From Candidatus Gagatemarchaeum stordalenia (GTDB taxonomy: Archaea > Thermoproteota > Nitrososphaeria > Nitrososphaerales > Gagatemarchaeaceae): a stretch of DNA of 64,000 nt. The stretch is from NCBI GenBank assembly GCA_003164815.1, contig PLUF01000102.1, positions 1 through 64,000 of the forward strand, given 5' to 3'. Numbering within the stretch: the first letter of the stretch is position 1; each line of letters opens with the position of its first letter. The notes under the pieces are model-generated. The model did no database searches. It had not been told where the DNA came from and saw only the letters and a program-made list of their open reading frames with translations. Made by a program: the position numbers and the translations under genes. Positions 1 to 8,582 of this stretch are shown here, one piece after another.

Positions 1-239
1 TCCGAGAGGTGGGCGCTTAAATGCGCCGCCAGAGTGTTGTTTTGCCCGACTGCGCGAATATGAGTCTCCGGCCCTAAACTGGAGATGAGCACAGGAACTA
101 CCAGAGCCGCAAAAACGTGGTCAACGAGCGCAGGGGTTCTTCCACGGCGAGGCGGCCAACGGGTCGAAGAGGAAGACACCAATCATTGACTTTCCAGCGA
201 ATGCCCTCCTGGCGAGATCCCGGGAGGGCGAACCAGCGT

Positions 240-536
240 ATGTCTGCCGAACAGGCGGACGAACAAGCGAAGTCGCGCAAGCGAACTCAGGAGCTGAAAA
301 TGCCGGATGCAAACCAATGCAAACAAGAAGAAGAGGGGAAGGCGAGTCTTGAGCAGTACGACGTCGAACGGGCAATCGGCATCGTCCGTGAGCTGGGAGA
401 GGGGCTGATTGCGGCGACGGCGCACTCGAAGCACCACTTCCGAAAGGAGTGGCTCGACCAGCTCGTAGAACGGTACCGGAGACAGCATTGCATGATACTT
501 ATGAGAGAGGATAGCTGTTCCGCCGGCGATGGATGA
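240..536 (+). CDS. Small hypothetical protein upstream of the MazG-like gene
   Basis: An open frame of 98 codons from ATG 240 (another ATG at 300) overlaps the start of the MazG-like gene by 8 nt, so it could be translationally coupled to it. The product is hydrophilic and charged, with a Gln/Glu/Lys-rich first half and a helical second half (VERAIGIVRELGEG). I recognise no family. Codon use is mixed and the frame may be fortuitous. Bases 1-239 hold no gene I can support, only a GC-rich inverted repeat around a TTAAAT core at 12-27 that could be a promoter. Confidence 0.3.
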   Translation: MSAEQADEQAKSRKRTQELKMPDANQCKQEEEGKASLEQYDVERAIGIVRELGEGLIAATAHSKHHFRKEWLDQLVERYRRQHCMILMREDSCSAGDG

Positions 537-897
537 TTCAGTCACCACCGTGGCAGAACTGAAACAGATAGTCAAGGAGTTCTCTGACGCCCGTGATTGG
601 GACGGGTTCCATGGGGCAAAGGACCTCACCATTGGAATTGTTACCGAGGCATCGGAACTATTGCAAGATTTCAGGTTCAAATCTGATGACGAGGTCGAAG
701 AGATGTTCAAGGACCCCATCAGGGCAGAGATGATCGGCGACGAGATTGCAGACACGTTGTATTTCATTCTCCGATTGGCCCAAAAGTATGATCTTGATTT
801 GAGTCAGGAACTTCAGAGGAAGATGAAGAAGAACGCGATAAACTATCCAGTGGAGAAGTCACGCGGCTCGAACAAGAAATACAGTGAGCTAAGATGA
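529..897 (+). CDS. MazG-like nucleotide pyrophosphohydrolase
   Basis: The 122-aa all-alpha protein fits the MazG/dCTPase-like NTP pyrophosphohydrolase superfamily, which hydrolyses (d)NTPs to NMP and pyrophosphate. The metal-binding pattern is visible: ExxE at residues 40-43 (EASE) and ExxD at 72-75 (EIAD), followed by a Leu-rich helix. It is a short single-domain form. Its stop overlaps the start of the next gene by 4 nt (ATGA), so the two are probably co-translated. MazG-like enzymes are recurrent partners of mobile and defence genes; a role in draining or cleaning the nucleotide pool during infection is inference. A- and T-ending codons are commoner here than in the core genes. Confidence 0.8.
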   Translation: MDDSVTTVAELKQIVKEFSDARDWDGFHGAKDLTIGIVTEASELLQDFRFKSDDEVEEMFKDPIRAEMIGDEIADTLYFILRLAQKYDLDLSQELQRKMKKNAINYPVEKSRGSNKKYSELR

Positions 898-2771
898 GAC
901 TCTACTCGGGTACTTCACAGCAGTTCGTCGAGGACAACTTCCAGAACCAGATAGCCGAGAAGCTGAAGCTCGCCTTCTTCGAGAACTTCCGGTTCAACCC
1001 GTCGCCGAACGAGGTTGGTTCCTGGAGGAACTCCCTGCGGGCGATGTCCCAGGTCATCGAGCACTCCAAGTTCTTGGATCAGGGAGTCCTCCTGGAGTAC
1101 CAATTGCCGCTCAGCTCGCGAAGGCTGGATTGCATCCTGTGCGGGGAGGACAATAGAACGGTCGACAACGCCGTGATTGTGGAGCTCAAGCAATGGGAGA
1201 AATGCAAGGATTCGACAGGGGACCGGGAGGTCAGCACGTGGGTGGGAGGGGCGAACAGGGACGTCCTGCACCCCTCGGCGCAGGTGGGGCAATACAAGCA
1301 CTACCTGCAGGACGCACACACGGCCTTCTACGAGGGGAACAGTCCGGTCGTCCTGAACGGGTGCTCGTACCTTCACAACTACAACTACTACAAGGAGGAC
1401 ATCCTCTTCTCCCCCAAGTTCAACGAAATCGTCGGAGAATGCCCCGTGTTCACGGCAGATGACGTCATGAGGCTCAGCGCATATCTGAAAGAAAGGGTTG
1501 GGGGAGGGAACGGTCAAAGAGTCCTCGGCAGATTGGAGCAGAGCAAGTACCGCCCCAGCAGGAAGCTGATGGACCACGTGGGGCAGATGATCAGGGGTAA
1601 CAGCGAGTATGTCCTTCTCGACGAGCAACTGGTGGTCTACGATAGGATCGTCTCTCTGACCAAGCAATCCTTCCACGACAAGCAGAAGGCGGTGGTCATC
1701 GTCGAAGGAGGGCCCGGGACAGGGAAATCCGTGATTGCGATAAACCTGATGGCCGACCTCTCCCTGGCGGGATACAACGCCCAGTACGCGACTGGGTCGA
1801 AGGCGTTCACCGAAACGCTCCGCAAGAAGACGGGTTCGAGAGCGGCGGTCCAGTTCAAGTACTTCAACAGCTACGCAGGCGCAGAGGACAACGCTATTGA
1901 TGTACTGATAGCCGACGAGTCGCACAGGATCAGGAAGACGAGCTACAACAGATTCACACCCCGTCTGGAGAGGAAGGAGGCCCCGCAAATCGAGGAACTG
2001 GTCAGCGCGGCGAAAGTCGCTGTCTTCTTCATCGATGACAAGCAGATTGTCAGGCCGGACGAGATAGGCTCCGTCCAGTACATCCGAGACTACGCCGAGA
2101 AGAGGGGGTGCAAGGTGCTGCAGTACAAGCTCGAGGCCCAATTCAGGTGCAGCGGCTCTGACGGCTTCGTGAACTGGGTCAACAATACCCTAGGCATAGA
2201 GAAGACGGCAAACGTGCTCTGGCAGGGGAACGAGAACTTCGATTTCAGGATTATGGATAGCCCGGAGGAGCTGGAGACGGCTATCAGGAGCAAGGCGCAG
2301 GAGGGCAACACCGGGCGGCTGATGGCGGGTTTCTGCTGGAAGTGGTCCGACCCGAACGAAGATGGAACCCTACGAGATGATGTCGTGATTGGAGACTATC
2401 AACGTCCCTGGAACGCGAAGCCCGATGCGAAACATCTTGCACCCGGAATCCCGAAGTCGACGCTGTGGGCGAGCGACCCCAACGGAATCGACCAGATTGG
2501 ATGTATCTACACTGCACAAGGTTTTGAGTTTGACTACGCAGGGGTGATTTTCGGAGAGGATCTGTCCTACGACTTCGGATCCCAATCCTGGGAAGGCCAT
2601 CTTGCTAACTCCGCGGATAAGACTGTCAAGAGATCTGTGGAGGGTTTCGTCGACCTTGTAAAGAACACCTATCGGGTCCTACTGAGCCGGGGGATGAAGG
2701 GGTGCTACGTCTACTTTGTCAACAAGGATACCGAGAATTTCGTAAGGTCGAGGATAGAAGCTACCAACTGA
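894..2771 (+). CDS. PD-(D/E)XK nuclease-like domain fused to DUF2075 SF1 helicase
   Basis: This is a 625-aa protein. The C-terminal two thirds match the DUF2075 (Schlafen group 3-like) helicase family: Walker A GGPGTGKS at about 272-279, Walker B DESH at 341-344, and helicase motifs around QFRCSGSDGF and YTAQGFEFD. The first 200 residues hold a probable PD-(D/E)XK nuclease core with Asp79 in RRLDCILC and E97-L-K99 in VIVELKQW. That makes a nuclease-helicase fusion. It is coupled to the MazG-like gene by an ATGA overlap. The pair resembles two-gene antiviral modules, but that function is inference. Codon use is less GC-rich than in the host core genes. Confidence 0.75.
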   Translation: MRLYSGTSQQFVEDNFQNQIAEKLKLAFFENFRFNPSPNEVGSWRNSLRAMSQVIEHSKFLDQGVLLEYQLPLSSRRLDCILCGEDNRTVDNAVIVELKQWEKCKDSTGDREVSTWVGGANRDVLHPSAQVGQYKHYLQDAHTAFYEGNSPVVLNGCSYLHNYNYYKEDILFSPKFNEIVGECPVFTADDVMRLSAYLKERVGGGNGQRVLGRLEQSKYRPSRKLMDHVGQMIRGNSEYVLLDEQLVVYDRIVSLTKQSFHDKQKAVVIVEGGPGTGKSVIAINLMADLSLAGYNAQYATGSKAFTETLRKKTGSRAAVQFKYFNSYAGAEDNAIDVLIADESHRIRKTSYNRFTPRLERKEAPQIEELVSAAKVAVFFIDDKQIVRPDEIGSVQYIRDYAEKRGCKVLQYKLEAQFRCSGSDGFVNWVNNTLGIEKTANVLWQGNENFDFRIMDSPEELETAIRSKAQEGNTGRLMAGFCWKWSDPNEDGTLRDDVVIGDYQRPWNAKPDAKHLAPGIPKSTLWASDPNGIDQIGCIYTAQGFEFDYAGVIFGEDLSYDFGSQSWEGHLANSADKTVKRSVEGFVDLVKNTYRVLLSRGMKGCYVYFVNKDTENFVRSRIEATN

Positions 2772-2906
2772 ACCATCCTGAATAGCATCAGGGATTGGAA
2801 TCCTTCACAACGGCTCGCTGGCGCGGATGATAGCCAACATCGCGTCGCCTTTCGTAAAAAGTCATGGCCATCTCGCCGCGGAAGGGTTTCGAAGCAGGCT
2901 TGGTCA

Positions 2907-2995
2907 ATTCCGAAATTCACATCGACGGCAGAAGCACTCAAATTCGTTCACAAACGGGCATATAGGCGCGATTTGCGATTATCGGGCACCGTGCC
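2907..2995 (+). pseudogene. Decayed copy of the EF-2 5' end
   Basis: Read from 2910, this stretch encodes PKFTSTAEALKFVHKRA, which matches the N-terminus of the intact EF-2 (PKFKSTTEALKIVHDRA, from 4376). DNA similarity continues with two single-base gaps through the part encoding IGIIAHV and stops at the place where EF-2 is interrupted. Many differences are synonymous (aag/aaa, gag/gaa, gcc/gca), so the copy came from a diverged functional EF-2, not from a recent local duplication. The initiator codon is now ATT and the frame closes at 2997. A heptamer CTAAACT directly after it (2996-3002) also occurs inside the EF-2 insertion (4477-4483). The rest of the 2772-3121 gap holds nothing I recognise. 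Confidence 0.8.
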
Positions 2996-3121
2996 CTAAA
3001 CTGAGTCAATACTGGAAAGAAGGGTCAAACTTCGTCTGCAAAGTTAGCGCCATTCAGAGGGTGGTGCTTATTGGTCAACCCGAGCTGGTGATTCCAGTCT
3101 GGAAAACACCTGGTTTGGAAT

Positions 3122-4279
3122 ATGCCTCACTCCATTCAAGATCTTGCCTCGGGTTTGGCGAAAGAAACAAGCATCAGAGAGCATCGATTCCTGCCTGGAT
3201 GGGTCGTTCAACTGTCAAAGCGCTACAATGAGCGGCCTGAAAACCCAACGGTCCACCTGTGCGACCTAACCGAGAACTCAATCGTCTATCTGCGGTCGGA
3301 GGGCCGCTCCGTCGTCGAACCCTGTTGGGAGCGGCTGGGTGTCTTGAAGGGGAAGCGATGGGCGTGGTACAACTATCGTGGAATAGCCAACTACCTTACA
3401 GGGGCGTCTGGAAAGGTTGCCAGGCTGAAGAAGTGGAAGGACTTCGCGAAACTGACCGGTTTCGACGTGAACATGCTCGAGCCCTTCGTCTCGTCCCTTA
3501 GGACCTCCGATGGACCCTACATCCGAACTCTGCGTAATCCCAAACTTCCATTGAACCTCGCAACGCCTGCAGGTGCCCGTCTCATCGGGTACTACGGCGA
3601 CTCGAACAACCGTAATGGCGCTTTCACTAACAAGGATTCGGCTTTGCACGAAGATTTTCGCAAAACCGTCACGAAAGTATTCGGTGACCTAACAATGTCA
3701 GAGACCGTTTCGAACAGGGGAGGCTTCAAGGATGGTAGGTACATTAGAAGCAATGTGGGCAAAATCGTACCCGCTGCTCTTACAGTAGCCGGATTCGACA
3801 ACACTCGGGACCAGAAGCAGGCAAACAATCCGCTGCCTTCATGGATATTCGATTGCAACCATCTCATCAGGTCGGAATGCCTTTCTGCCCTATGGGATGC
3901 CGAGGGGTCAGTCAATTATCGGGACCTCAAGATAGGTCAAGCGATACCGGTTGTTCTCTATCCGGAGGAGACAATCCCGGTCTGGCCGTCTAACAAAGCC
4001 TTTCGACGCATCAGTCTGGACGACCAGTCATGCGTGCTTGAACACCCTCCACTCCTGCTGATCTCAGCAGCCCTGTTGCTCTATTCCCTTGGAATTGTGA
4101 GCAGAATCATGCCCACAAAGCTCTCCAGCAGTCAAGGTGAGATTACTGCTTATTGGCAGCTGCGGGTACAAAGGGACCAAAGTATCAAGGCCTTCCACTC
4201 GCAGATCAGACTTCGTTCGGAGCATAAGCAGAAGGCACTCGACTCCATGGCAGGGGTTTCCTCGCATCTCCCACTGTAG
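3122..4279 (+). CDS. Free-standing LAGLIDADG homing endonuclease
   Basis: The 385-aa protein has two LAGLIDADG-type helices: ARLIGYYGDSN at 152-162 (acidic Asp160) and CLSALWDAEGS at 253-263 (Asp259, Glu261). After the second comes the usual pattern of a Leu-rich helix, a LGIVSRI strand and a YWQLRV strand. The first 140 residues are not typical and may bind DNA. The gene is not inside an intein or open intron. It sits between a decayed EF-2 5' end and the intact EF-2, 93 nt upstream of the latter. That position suggests it spread by cutting EF-2 at the P-loop coding region, as inferred in the findings. Its GC content is lower than that of the surrounding core genes. Confidence 0.8.
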   Translation: MPHSIQDLASGLAKETSIREHRFLPGWVVQLSKRYNERPENPTVHLCDLTENSIVYLRSEGRSVVEPCWERLGVLKGKRWAWYNYRGIANYLTGASGKVARLKKWKDFAKLTGFDVNMLEPFVSSLRTSDGPYIRTLRNPKLPLNLATPAGARLIGYYGDSNNRNGAFTNKDSALHEDFRKTVTKVFGDLTMSETVSNRGGFKDGRYIRSNVGKIVPAALTVAGFDNTRDQKQANNPLPSWIFDCNHLIRSECLSALWDAEGSVNYRDLKIGQAIPVVLYPEETIPVWPSNKAFRRISLDDQSCVLEHPPLLLISAALLLYSLGIVSRIMPTKLSSSQGEITAYWQLRVQRDQSIKAFHSQIRLRSEHKQKALDSMAGVSSHLPL

Positions 4280-4372
4280 TCGACAGACAGTCTCTCGTCT
4301 GGTAGAATCCCGTTAACTGCAAGGAAAGGTTCATAACCCGAACCCGAAAAGGCAAGTCCAAGGTCAAGGATA

Positions 4373-6585
4373 ATGCCGAAGTTCAAGTCGACGACAGAGG
4401 CCCTCAAGATAGTTCACGATAGGGCACACATACGCAACATTGGGATCATCGCGCACGTGGACCATGGGAAAGAGGACTAAACTCCTCCCCAAGAACGACC
4501 ACGTCGGATAGTCTCCTAGCAGCGTGTGGGATGTTGAGCCCCAGCGTAGCTGGTCAAGCGTTAGCCCTCGATTACATGGAGCTGGAGCAGTCGAGGCAGA
4601 TGACGATCAAGGCCGCAAACGTTACACTCTATTATGAAGATGAAGGCCAGCCGTACGTAATCAACCTCATCGACACGCCGGGCCACATCGACTTCACCGG
4701 GAAGGTCACAAGGTCGCTTAGGGCTGTTGATGGAGCCATTGTTGTCGTAGACGCCGTTGAGTCGGTCATGACTCAGACCGAAACAGTCACCAGGCAAGCA
4801 CTTGAAGAGCGCGTCCGCCCGATCCTCTACATCAACAAGATTGACCGCCTCATAAAGGAACTTCGCCTGTCGCCGGAAGCGATGCAGAAGTGGCTCTTCA
4901 ACATAGTCAACGACTTCAACCGCCTCATCGACACCTATGCCGAGAAGGAGTACAAGGAGAAGTGGAAGGTGACGGTCCAGAACTCCCAGGTTGCTTTCGG
5001 GTCAAGCAAGGACAAGTGGGGATTCAACGCCAGCATGCTGAAGAACGCAGGAATGAGCTTCAAGGACATCATCGACGCCTATAACAGTTCGACGCCGGAG
5101 GAGCTGGGCAAGAAGCTCCCGCTCCACGAGTCACTCCTCGGCATGGTCGTCAGGCACCACCCCCCGCCCGACGTCGCGCAGGCCTACCGCATCCCCAAAA
5201 TCTGGCAGGGAGACCTCACCAGCGACGTCGGCAAGTCGCTCCTTGCGTGCGACGAGAACGGCCCGATGGTCATGATGGTCACCAACGTCGTCGTCGACCC
5301 GGCCGCGGGCCTCGTGGGCGTCGGCAGGCTCTTCTCCGGCTCGGTCTCCAACGGCGACCCGGTCTACCTGCTCAACTCGAAGAAGGAAGGCAAGATCCAG
5401 TCGGTCCAGCTCTTCATGGGCTTCCAGCGAGAGATCGTCGACTCGCTCCCGGCGGGCAACATCCCGGCGCTGCTCGGGCTCGACATCCGCTCCGGCGAGA
5501 CCATATCGAACCTCAAGGACGTCATGCCGTTCGAGTCCATCCACTACGTCTCAGAGCCAGTCGTGACGACCGCGGTCGAGGCGAAGCACCCGAGGGACCT
5601 CCCGAAGCTCGTCGAGGCGATGCGCAAGCTCAACATCGAGGACCCCAACCTCATCATCACCATCAACCAGGAGTCCGGCGAGACGCTGATGGCCGGCATG
5701 GGCGTCCTCCACCTCGAGATAGCCACGACCATGCTCCAGCAGCAGGGGCTCGAGATCATCACCTCGCCGCCCATCATCAACTACAGGGAGACGGTCCGGC
5801 AGGCGTCCGGCCCTATCATGTCCCGGTCCCCGAACAGGCACAACAAGATCTTCATCAAGATCGAGCCTCTCGACCCGCACATCGTGGAGCTCATCCGCAA
5901 CGGCAGCCTCAACGAGATGACGGACAAGAAGGGCATCCAGAAGACCCTGAGGGACAACGGCTGGTCCTCGGACGAGGCGAAGTCCGTGGTCACCATCGAC
6001 CCCAAGGGCAACATGCTCACCGAGGAGACCAAGGGAGTCCAGTACCTCAGCGAGTCCATCGACTCCATCAAGGCGGGCTTCGAGGACATCATGCAGAACG
6101 GCCCCCTCGCGTACGAGATCTGCAGGGGAATCAAGGTCACCCTCACGCACTACGTCCCGCACGAGGACCCGGCCCACCGGACCTACGCGCAGCTGATGCC
6201 GGCGACGAGGAGGGCGATTCTCGGTGCGATGCTGACGGCGAACCCGACGCTCCTAGAGCCGATCCTGGGCATAGAGGTGAAGGGGCCCGGCGACCTCATC
6301 GGGGCGATAACGGGCGTCATCAGCTCCAAGAGGGGCAAGCTCATCAACGTCGAGCAGAGGGAGGTCGTGACCATCATCCAGGGCGAGATCCCGGCGGCCG
6401 AGACCTTCGACCTCTCGCAGGTCATGAGGGGCGCGACCGCGGGCAAGGCCACCTGGAACACCAACTTCAAGCTCTGGCAGTCGGTCCCGACGAACATGCT
6501 CCTGCCGCTGGTCCTCGAGACGAGGAAGAGGAAGGGCCTCTCCCCGGAGCCGCCGACGCCGGCAGAGTTCATCGACAAGGAGTAG
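4373..6585 (+). CDS. fusA: Translation elongation factor EF-2, split by a 23-nt intron
   Basis: EF-2 is the ribosomal translocase GTPase. Exon 1 (4373-4470) encodes the N-terminus to HVDHGK; exon 2 (4494-6585) continues TTTSDSLLAACG. Joined, they give about 729 aa, the normal archaeal length, with an intact P-loop (HVDHGKTTTSD), DTPGH (G3) and NKIDR (G4). His594 in DPAHRTYAQ is the expected diphthamide site. Unspliced, exon 1 ends at a TAA (4478) five bases into the insertion. About 36% of codons in 4531-4800 end in A/T against about 3% in 5221-5490, so the 5' third looks foreign or recombinant. A weak TATA-like element (around 4330) lies before the ATG. Confidence 0.93.
4471..4493 (+). other. 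Putative 23-nt bulge-helix-bulge mRNA intron in EF-2
   Basis: The insertion breaks the P-loop codons and holds an in-frame stop. Its RNA folds as an archaeal splicing substrate. UGGG (4465-4468) pairs with CCCA (4488-4491) to make the 4-bp central helix. AAA (4469-4471) and AGA (4492-4494) are the two 3-nt bulges. GAGGA (4472-4476) pairs with UCCUC (4483-4487) around a 6-nt loop, and ACGUGG (4455-4460) pairs with CCACGU (4499-4504) outside, across a small internal loop. Cutting after the second base of each bulge removes exactly 4471-4493 and restores GKTTTSD. The exon-side helix is relaxed rather than canonical. Confidence 0.85.
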
Positions 6586-6595
6586 ACAACGGCAG

Positions 6596-6623
6596 ACCGG
6601 GCGCATCAGGAATCAGGCCCGGT
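6596..6623 (+). terminator. Hairpin after EF-2
   Basis: ACCGGGC (6596-6602) pairs perfectly with GCCCGGT (6617-6623) around a 14-nt loop, 11 nt after the EF-2 stop and just before the convergent kinase gene ends. A strong stem between convergent genes is a plausible transcript end or RNA-stabilising element; there is no clear T-run after it. Confidence 0.45.
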
Positions 6624-6627
6624 CGCC

Positions 6628-8337
6628 TCACTCCGGTCCAGGTTCAATACCCATTGCAGCGTGACCGAGCTCCGCTAGGCGATCTTGACCGGCGCCGTAG
6701 GGCGAGGAGTGCCTTTCGAGCGAGTCCCTGATCACGGCTGTGATGCTGGACTTGAGGAAAGGCTGGAAGGGGAGCAGATATCGTACACCCTTCGCCTTTG
6801 CTATCGTCCCGGTGCCGTTCTCGTCTCGGTAGCTGGCAAGGAAGGAGTCAGCCACTAGCTTCATTCCCTCCTCGTTCTTGGCGCTCCTCCCCGAGAAGTA
6901 GAGGAACTCGGCTAGGTCCCAAGCCGGGTCCCCGTCTTCCACGGTCTGCTCAAGGTCGAACAGGCTGATCTCGTCCTCCGACACTATCACGTTCTCCGCC
7001 TTGGTGTCTCCGTACACCAAGCCGTCCCTGTGCATCTTGGCCAGCGTCTTGGCATACTTTGCGACGTACTTCGTGTCGTTGCCTTTCCCACCCGTAACAG
7101 CCCCTACGAACTTTGACAGCGGAACCCCCGTCACGAACCTCGTGACTAGTATCTTTTCGTCTGGCGCGATGCCCACGATGCGGTGAGTCGGTATTCCGAG
7201 CTTGCGGAGCCGGAAGACGCCCTCATACTCCCGCTGGAGCATCGCGAATGGCGTCATCCTGAACTTCTTGCCGGTGAAGGCCCACAGGTTCAGGAGCGCC
7301 CACTTCACGGCCCTTAGCTCAGGGAAGCCCTTTAGGATGAACTCCACCCGCTTCCCTTTGCTCGAGATCTCGAGCAACTGGGTGGCGGTGTATGACTCCC
7401 CCTTCTTCCTCTGTTTGAAGGCATATTCCCCGCTGAACCCGGAAATTCGGGCGAGCTCTTCGGTTATCTTGCTCGCATCGTCAAAGATCACCCCCTCATC
7501 GAGGCGGAGAAGCTTCCTAGGACGGGCGAGCTCTATCGGTTGCTCGACAACGTCTCCCTTTTTCCTCCCTCCGGCACGGGTCTCGGTCTCCACGGCTCGC
7601 GTCCCCGTCAGGACCTCTTGACCGCTGGCCTTGACCTGCGAAGCACCCTCCTTGGTGGGCGACATTAGGGCAGCGATCTTCGAGACCACATCCGTGGGAA
7701 CCTTTCCGGGCAGAATCCTGACTGATTCGTCCGTGGCCTCGACCGTCCCGCTCGCGGAAATGGACCCTGCCGCCTCACGAAAGCCTCGGACCGCAAACTC
7801 AATGTTCTCTTTCTTGAGGTGGCATGTGTAGATCCTACTGAGAGGGCCGGTTACCTCAGGGTAGGCGACGGTCCTCTTGTGCAGTTTGTTGAAGAGGAAA
7901 TACTCATAGGGAATAATCAGGTCTGAGGAGAATCCGCCGTATTCGGACTGGAGCTCAGTGAGAGCCTCGGCGATGACCCTCCTCTTGTATTCGAGCTCGA
8001 CGCTCAGCAGGAGCTCGGCCCCAACCAGAGGCTCGTAGACGTTCAGTAACCTGCCCACGACGAACTCCTTGGATGATGACCCGCCCGCTTCCTCGCGCAT
8101 GATCGCCTCGTCAACGACTAGCGCCGATACAGCTGGAAGACCCTGGACCTTTGCCAGCTTCGTTCCGTCCTTGAAGCCCTTACCTACGATGAGCAGGTCG
8201 TACTCAGAACCCACTCTGGCACACCCTGAGACACGGGAACCGTACGCACAGAGCGCGACCATGTCGTCCCTTCTAACTAATGTCTCGGCAGCGTGACGCA
8301 GGCTGGACTTCTCCGTCGCTCTGAGCCTGCTCCTCAA
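6628..8337 (-). CDS. Nucleotidyltransferase-protein kinase fusion
   Basis: The N-terminal domain looks like a polymerase-beta-type nucleotidyltransferase: GSRVSG followed by SEYDLLIV, with the first metal-binding Asp of the usual SDxDL replaced by Glu. The C-terminal domain is a small Bud32/RIO/aminoglycoside-kinase-like fold: GLVYGDTKAENVIV (catalytic Asp and Asn) and LFDLEQ for the metal, then DPAWDLAEFLYF. The linker is long and charged. I place the start at TTG 8337 because the TATA box lies at about 8376-8387; the open frame runs to 8589 but that part would be upstream of the promoter. About a third of sampled codons end in A/T, suggesting acquisition. Substrate unknown. Confidence 0.7.
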   Translation of the reverse strand: MRSRLRATEKSSLRHAAETLVRRDDMVALCAYGSRVSGCARVGSEYDLLIVGKGFKDGTKLAKVQGLPAVSALVVDEAIMREEAGGSSSKEFVVGRLLNVYEPLVGAELLLSVELEYKRRVIAEALTELQSEYGGFSSDLIIPYEYFLFNKLHKRTVAYPEVTGPLSRIYTCHLKKENIEFAVRGFREAAGSISASGTVEATDESVRILPGKVPTDVVSKIAALMSPTKEGASQVKASGQEVLTGTRAVETETRAGGRKKGDVVEQPIELARPRKLLRLDEGVIFDDASKITEELARISGFSGEYAFKQRKKGESYTATQLLEISSKGKRVEFILKGFPELRAVKWALLNLWAFTGKKFRMTPFAMLQREYEGVFRLRKLGIPTHRIVGIAPDEKILVTRFVTGVPLSKFVGAVTGGKGNDTKYVAKYAKTLAKMHRDGLVYGDTKAENVIVSEDEISLFDLEQTVEDGDPAWDLAEFLYFSGRSAKNEEGMKLVADSFLASYRDENGTGTIAKAKGVRYLLPFQPFLKSSITAVIRDSLERHSSPYGAGQDRLAELGHAAMGIEPGPE

Positions 8338-8375
8338 GGGTCCACGGATCTCTCTTCTTTTCGACGGTTCTGGCG

Positions 8376-8387
8376 TATATATAGCAG
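8376..8387 (-). promoter_or_regulatory. TATA box of the nucleotidyltransferase-kinase gene
   Basis: The minus strand reads CTATATATAC about 40 nt before the TTG start at 8337. This is the clearest promoter in the 8.3-8.6 kb gap and is the reason for rejecting the longer N-terminus. Confidence 0.6.
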
Positions 8388-8582
8388 ACAGCGGCGCAAA
8401 TTGTCTTATGGTGGTCTGATCCTGACGATGCCTCATCGGTCGAGACAGGGGTTGTCTGCCATCCAGGCCCAGGAATCGCGCGGCGACAGCCAACGGCTCG
8501 TCGTTAGCCATCCCAGCGAGGTGTTTATGTGTCGAGCGGCGATGTTGACCTGAAGTTGCCTTCAACCCGGAGAAGGTTCCAC

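Noticed and set aside
2827-3231. 134-aa open frame between the helicase and the LAGLIDADG gene
   Set aside because: It covers the EF-2 remnant in a different frame and overlaps the endonuclease start; composition is not protein-like.
3122-4279. LAGLIDADG gene as an intein or intron-internal ORF
   Set aside because: It has its own start and stop, is not fused to flanking coding sequence, and lies upstream of the EF-2 start codon.
4295-4308. 14-mer TCGTCTGGTAGAAT shared by the EF-2 and cdc48 upstream regions (also 38357-38370) as a regulatory motif
   Set aside because: Several exact 14-mer repeats are expected by chance in 64 kb, and the distance to the TATA box differs between the two genes.
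4471-4493. EF-2 break as a sequencing error
   Set aside because: Unlike the homopolymer shifts elsewhere, it is a 23-nt non-repetitive insertion whose fold predicts exactly the excision that restores the P-loop.
5247-6731. Long open frames in other phases over EF-2, the cyclase, cdc48 and NDH-2
   Set aside because: They are Arg/Pro/Gly/His-rich shadow frames produced by extreme GC3 of the real genes and show no domain.
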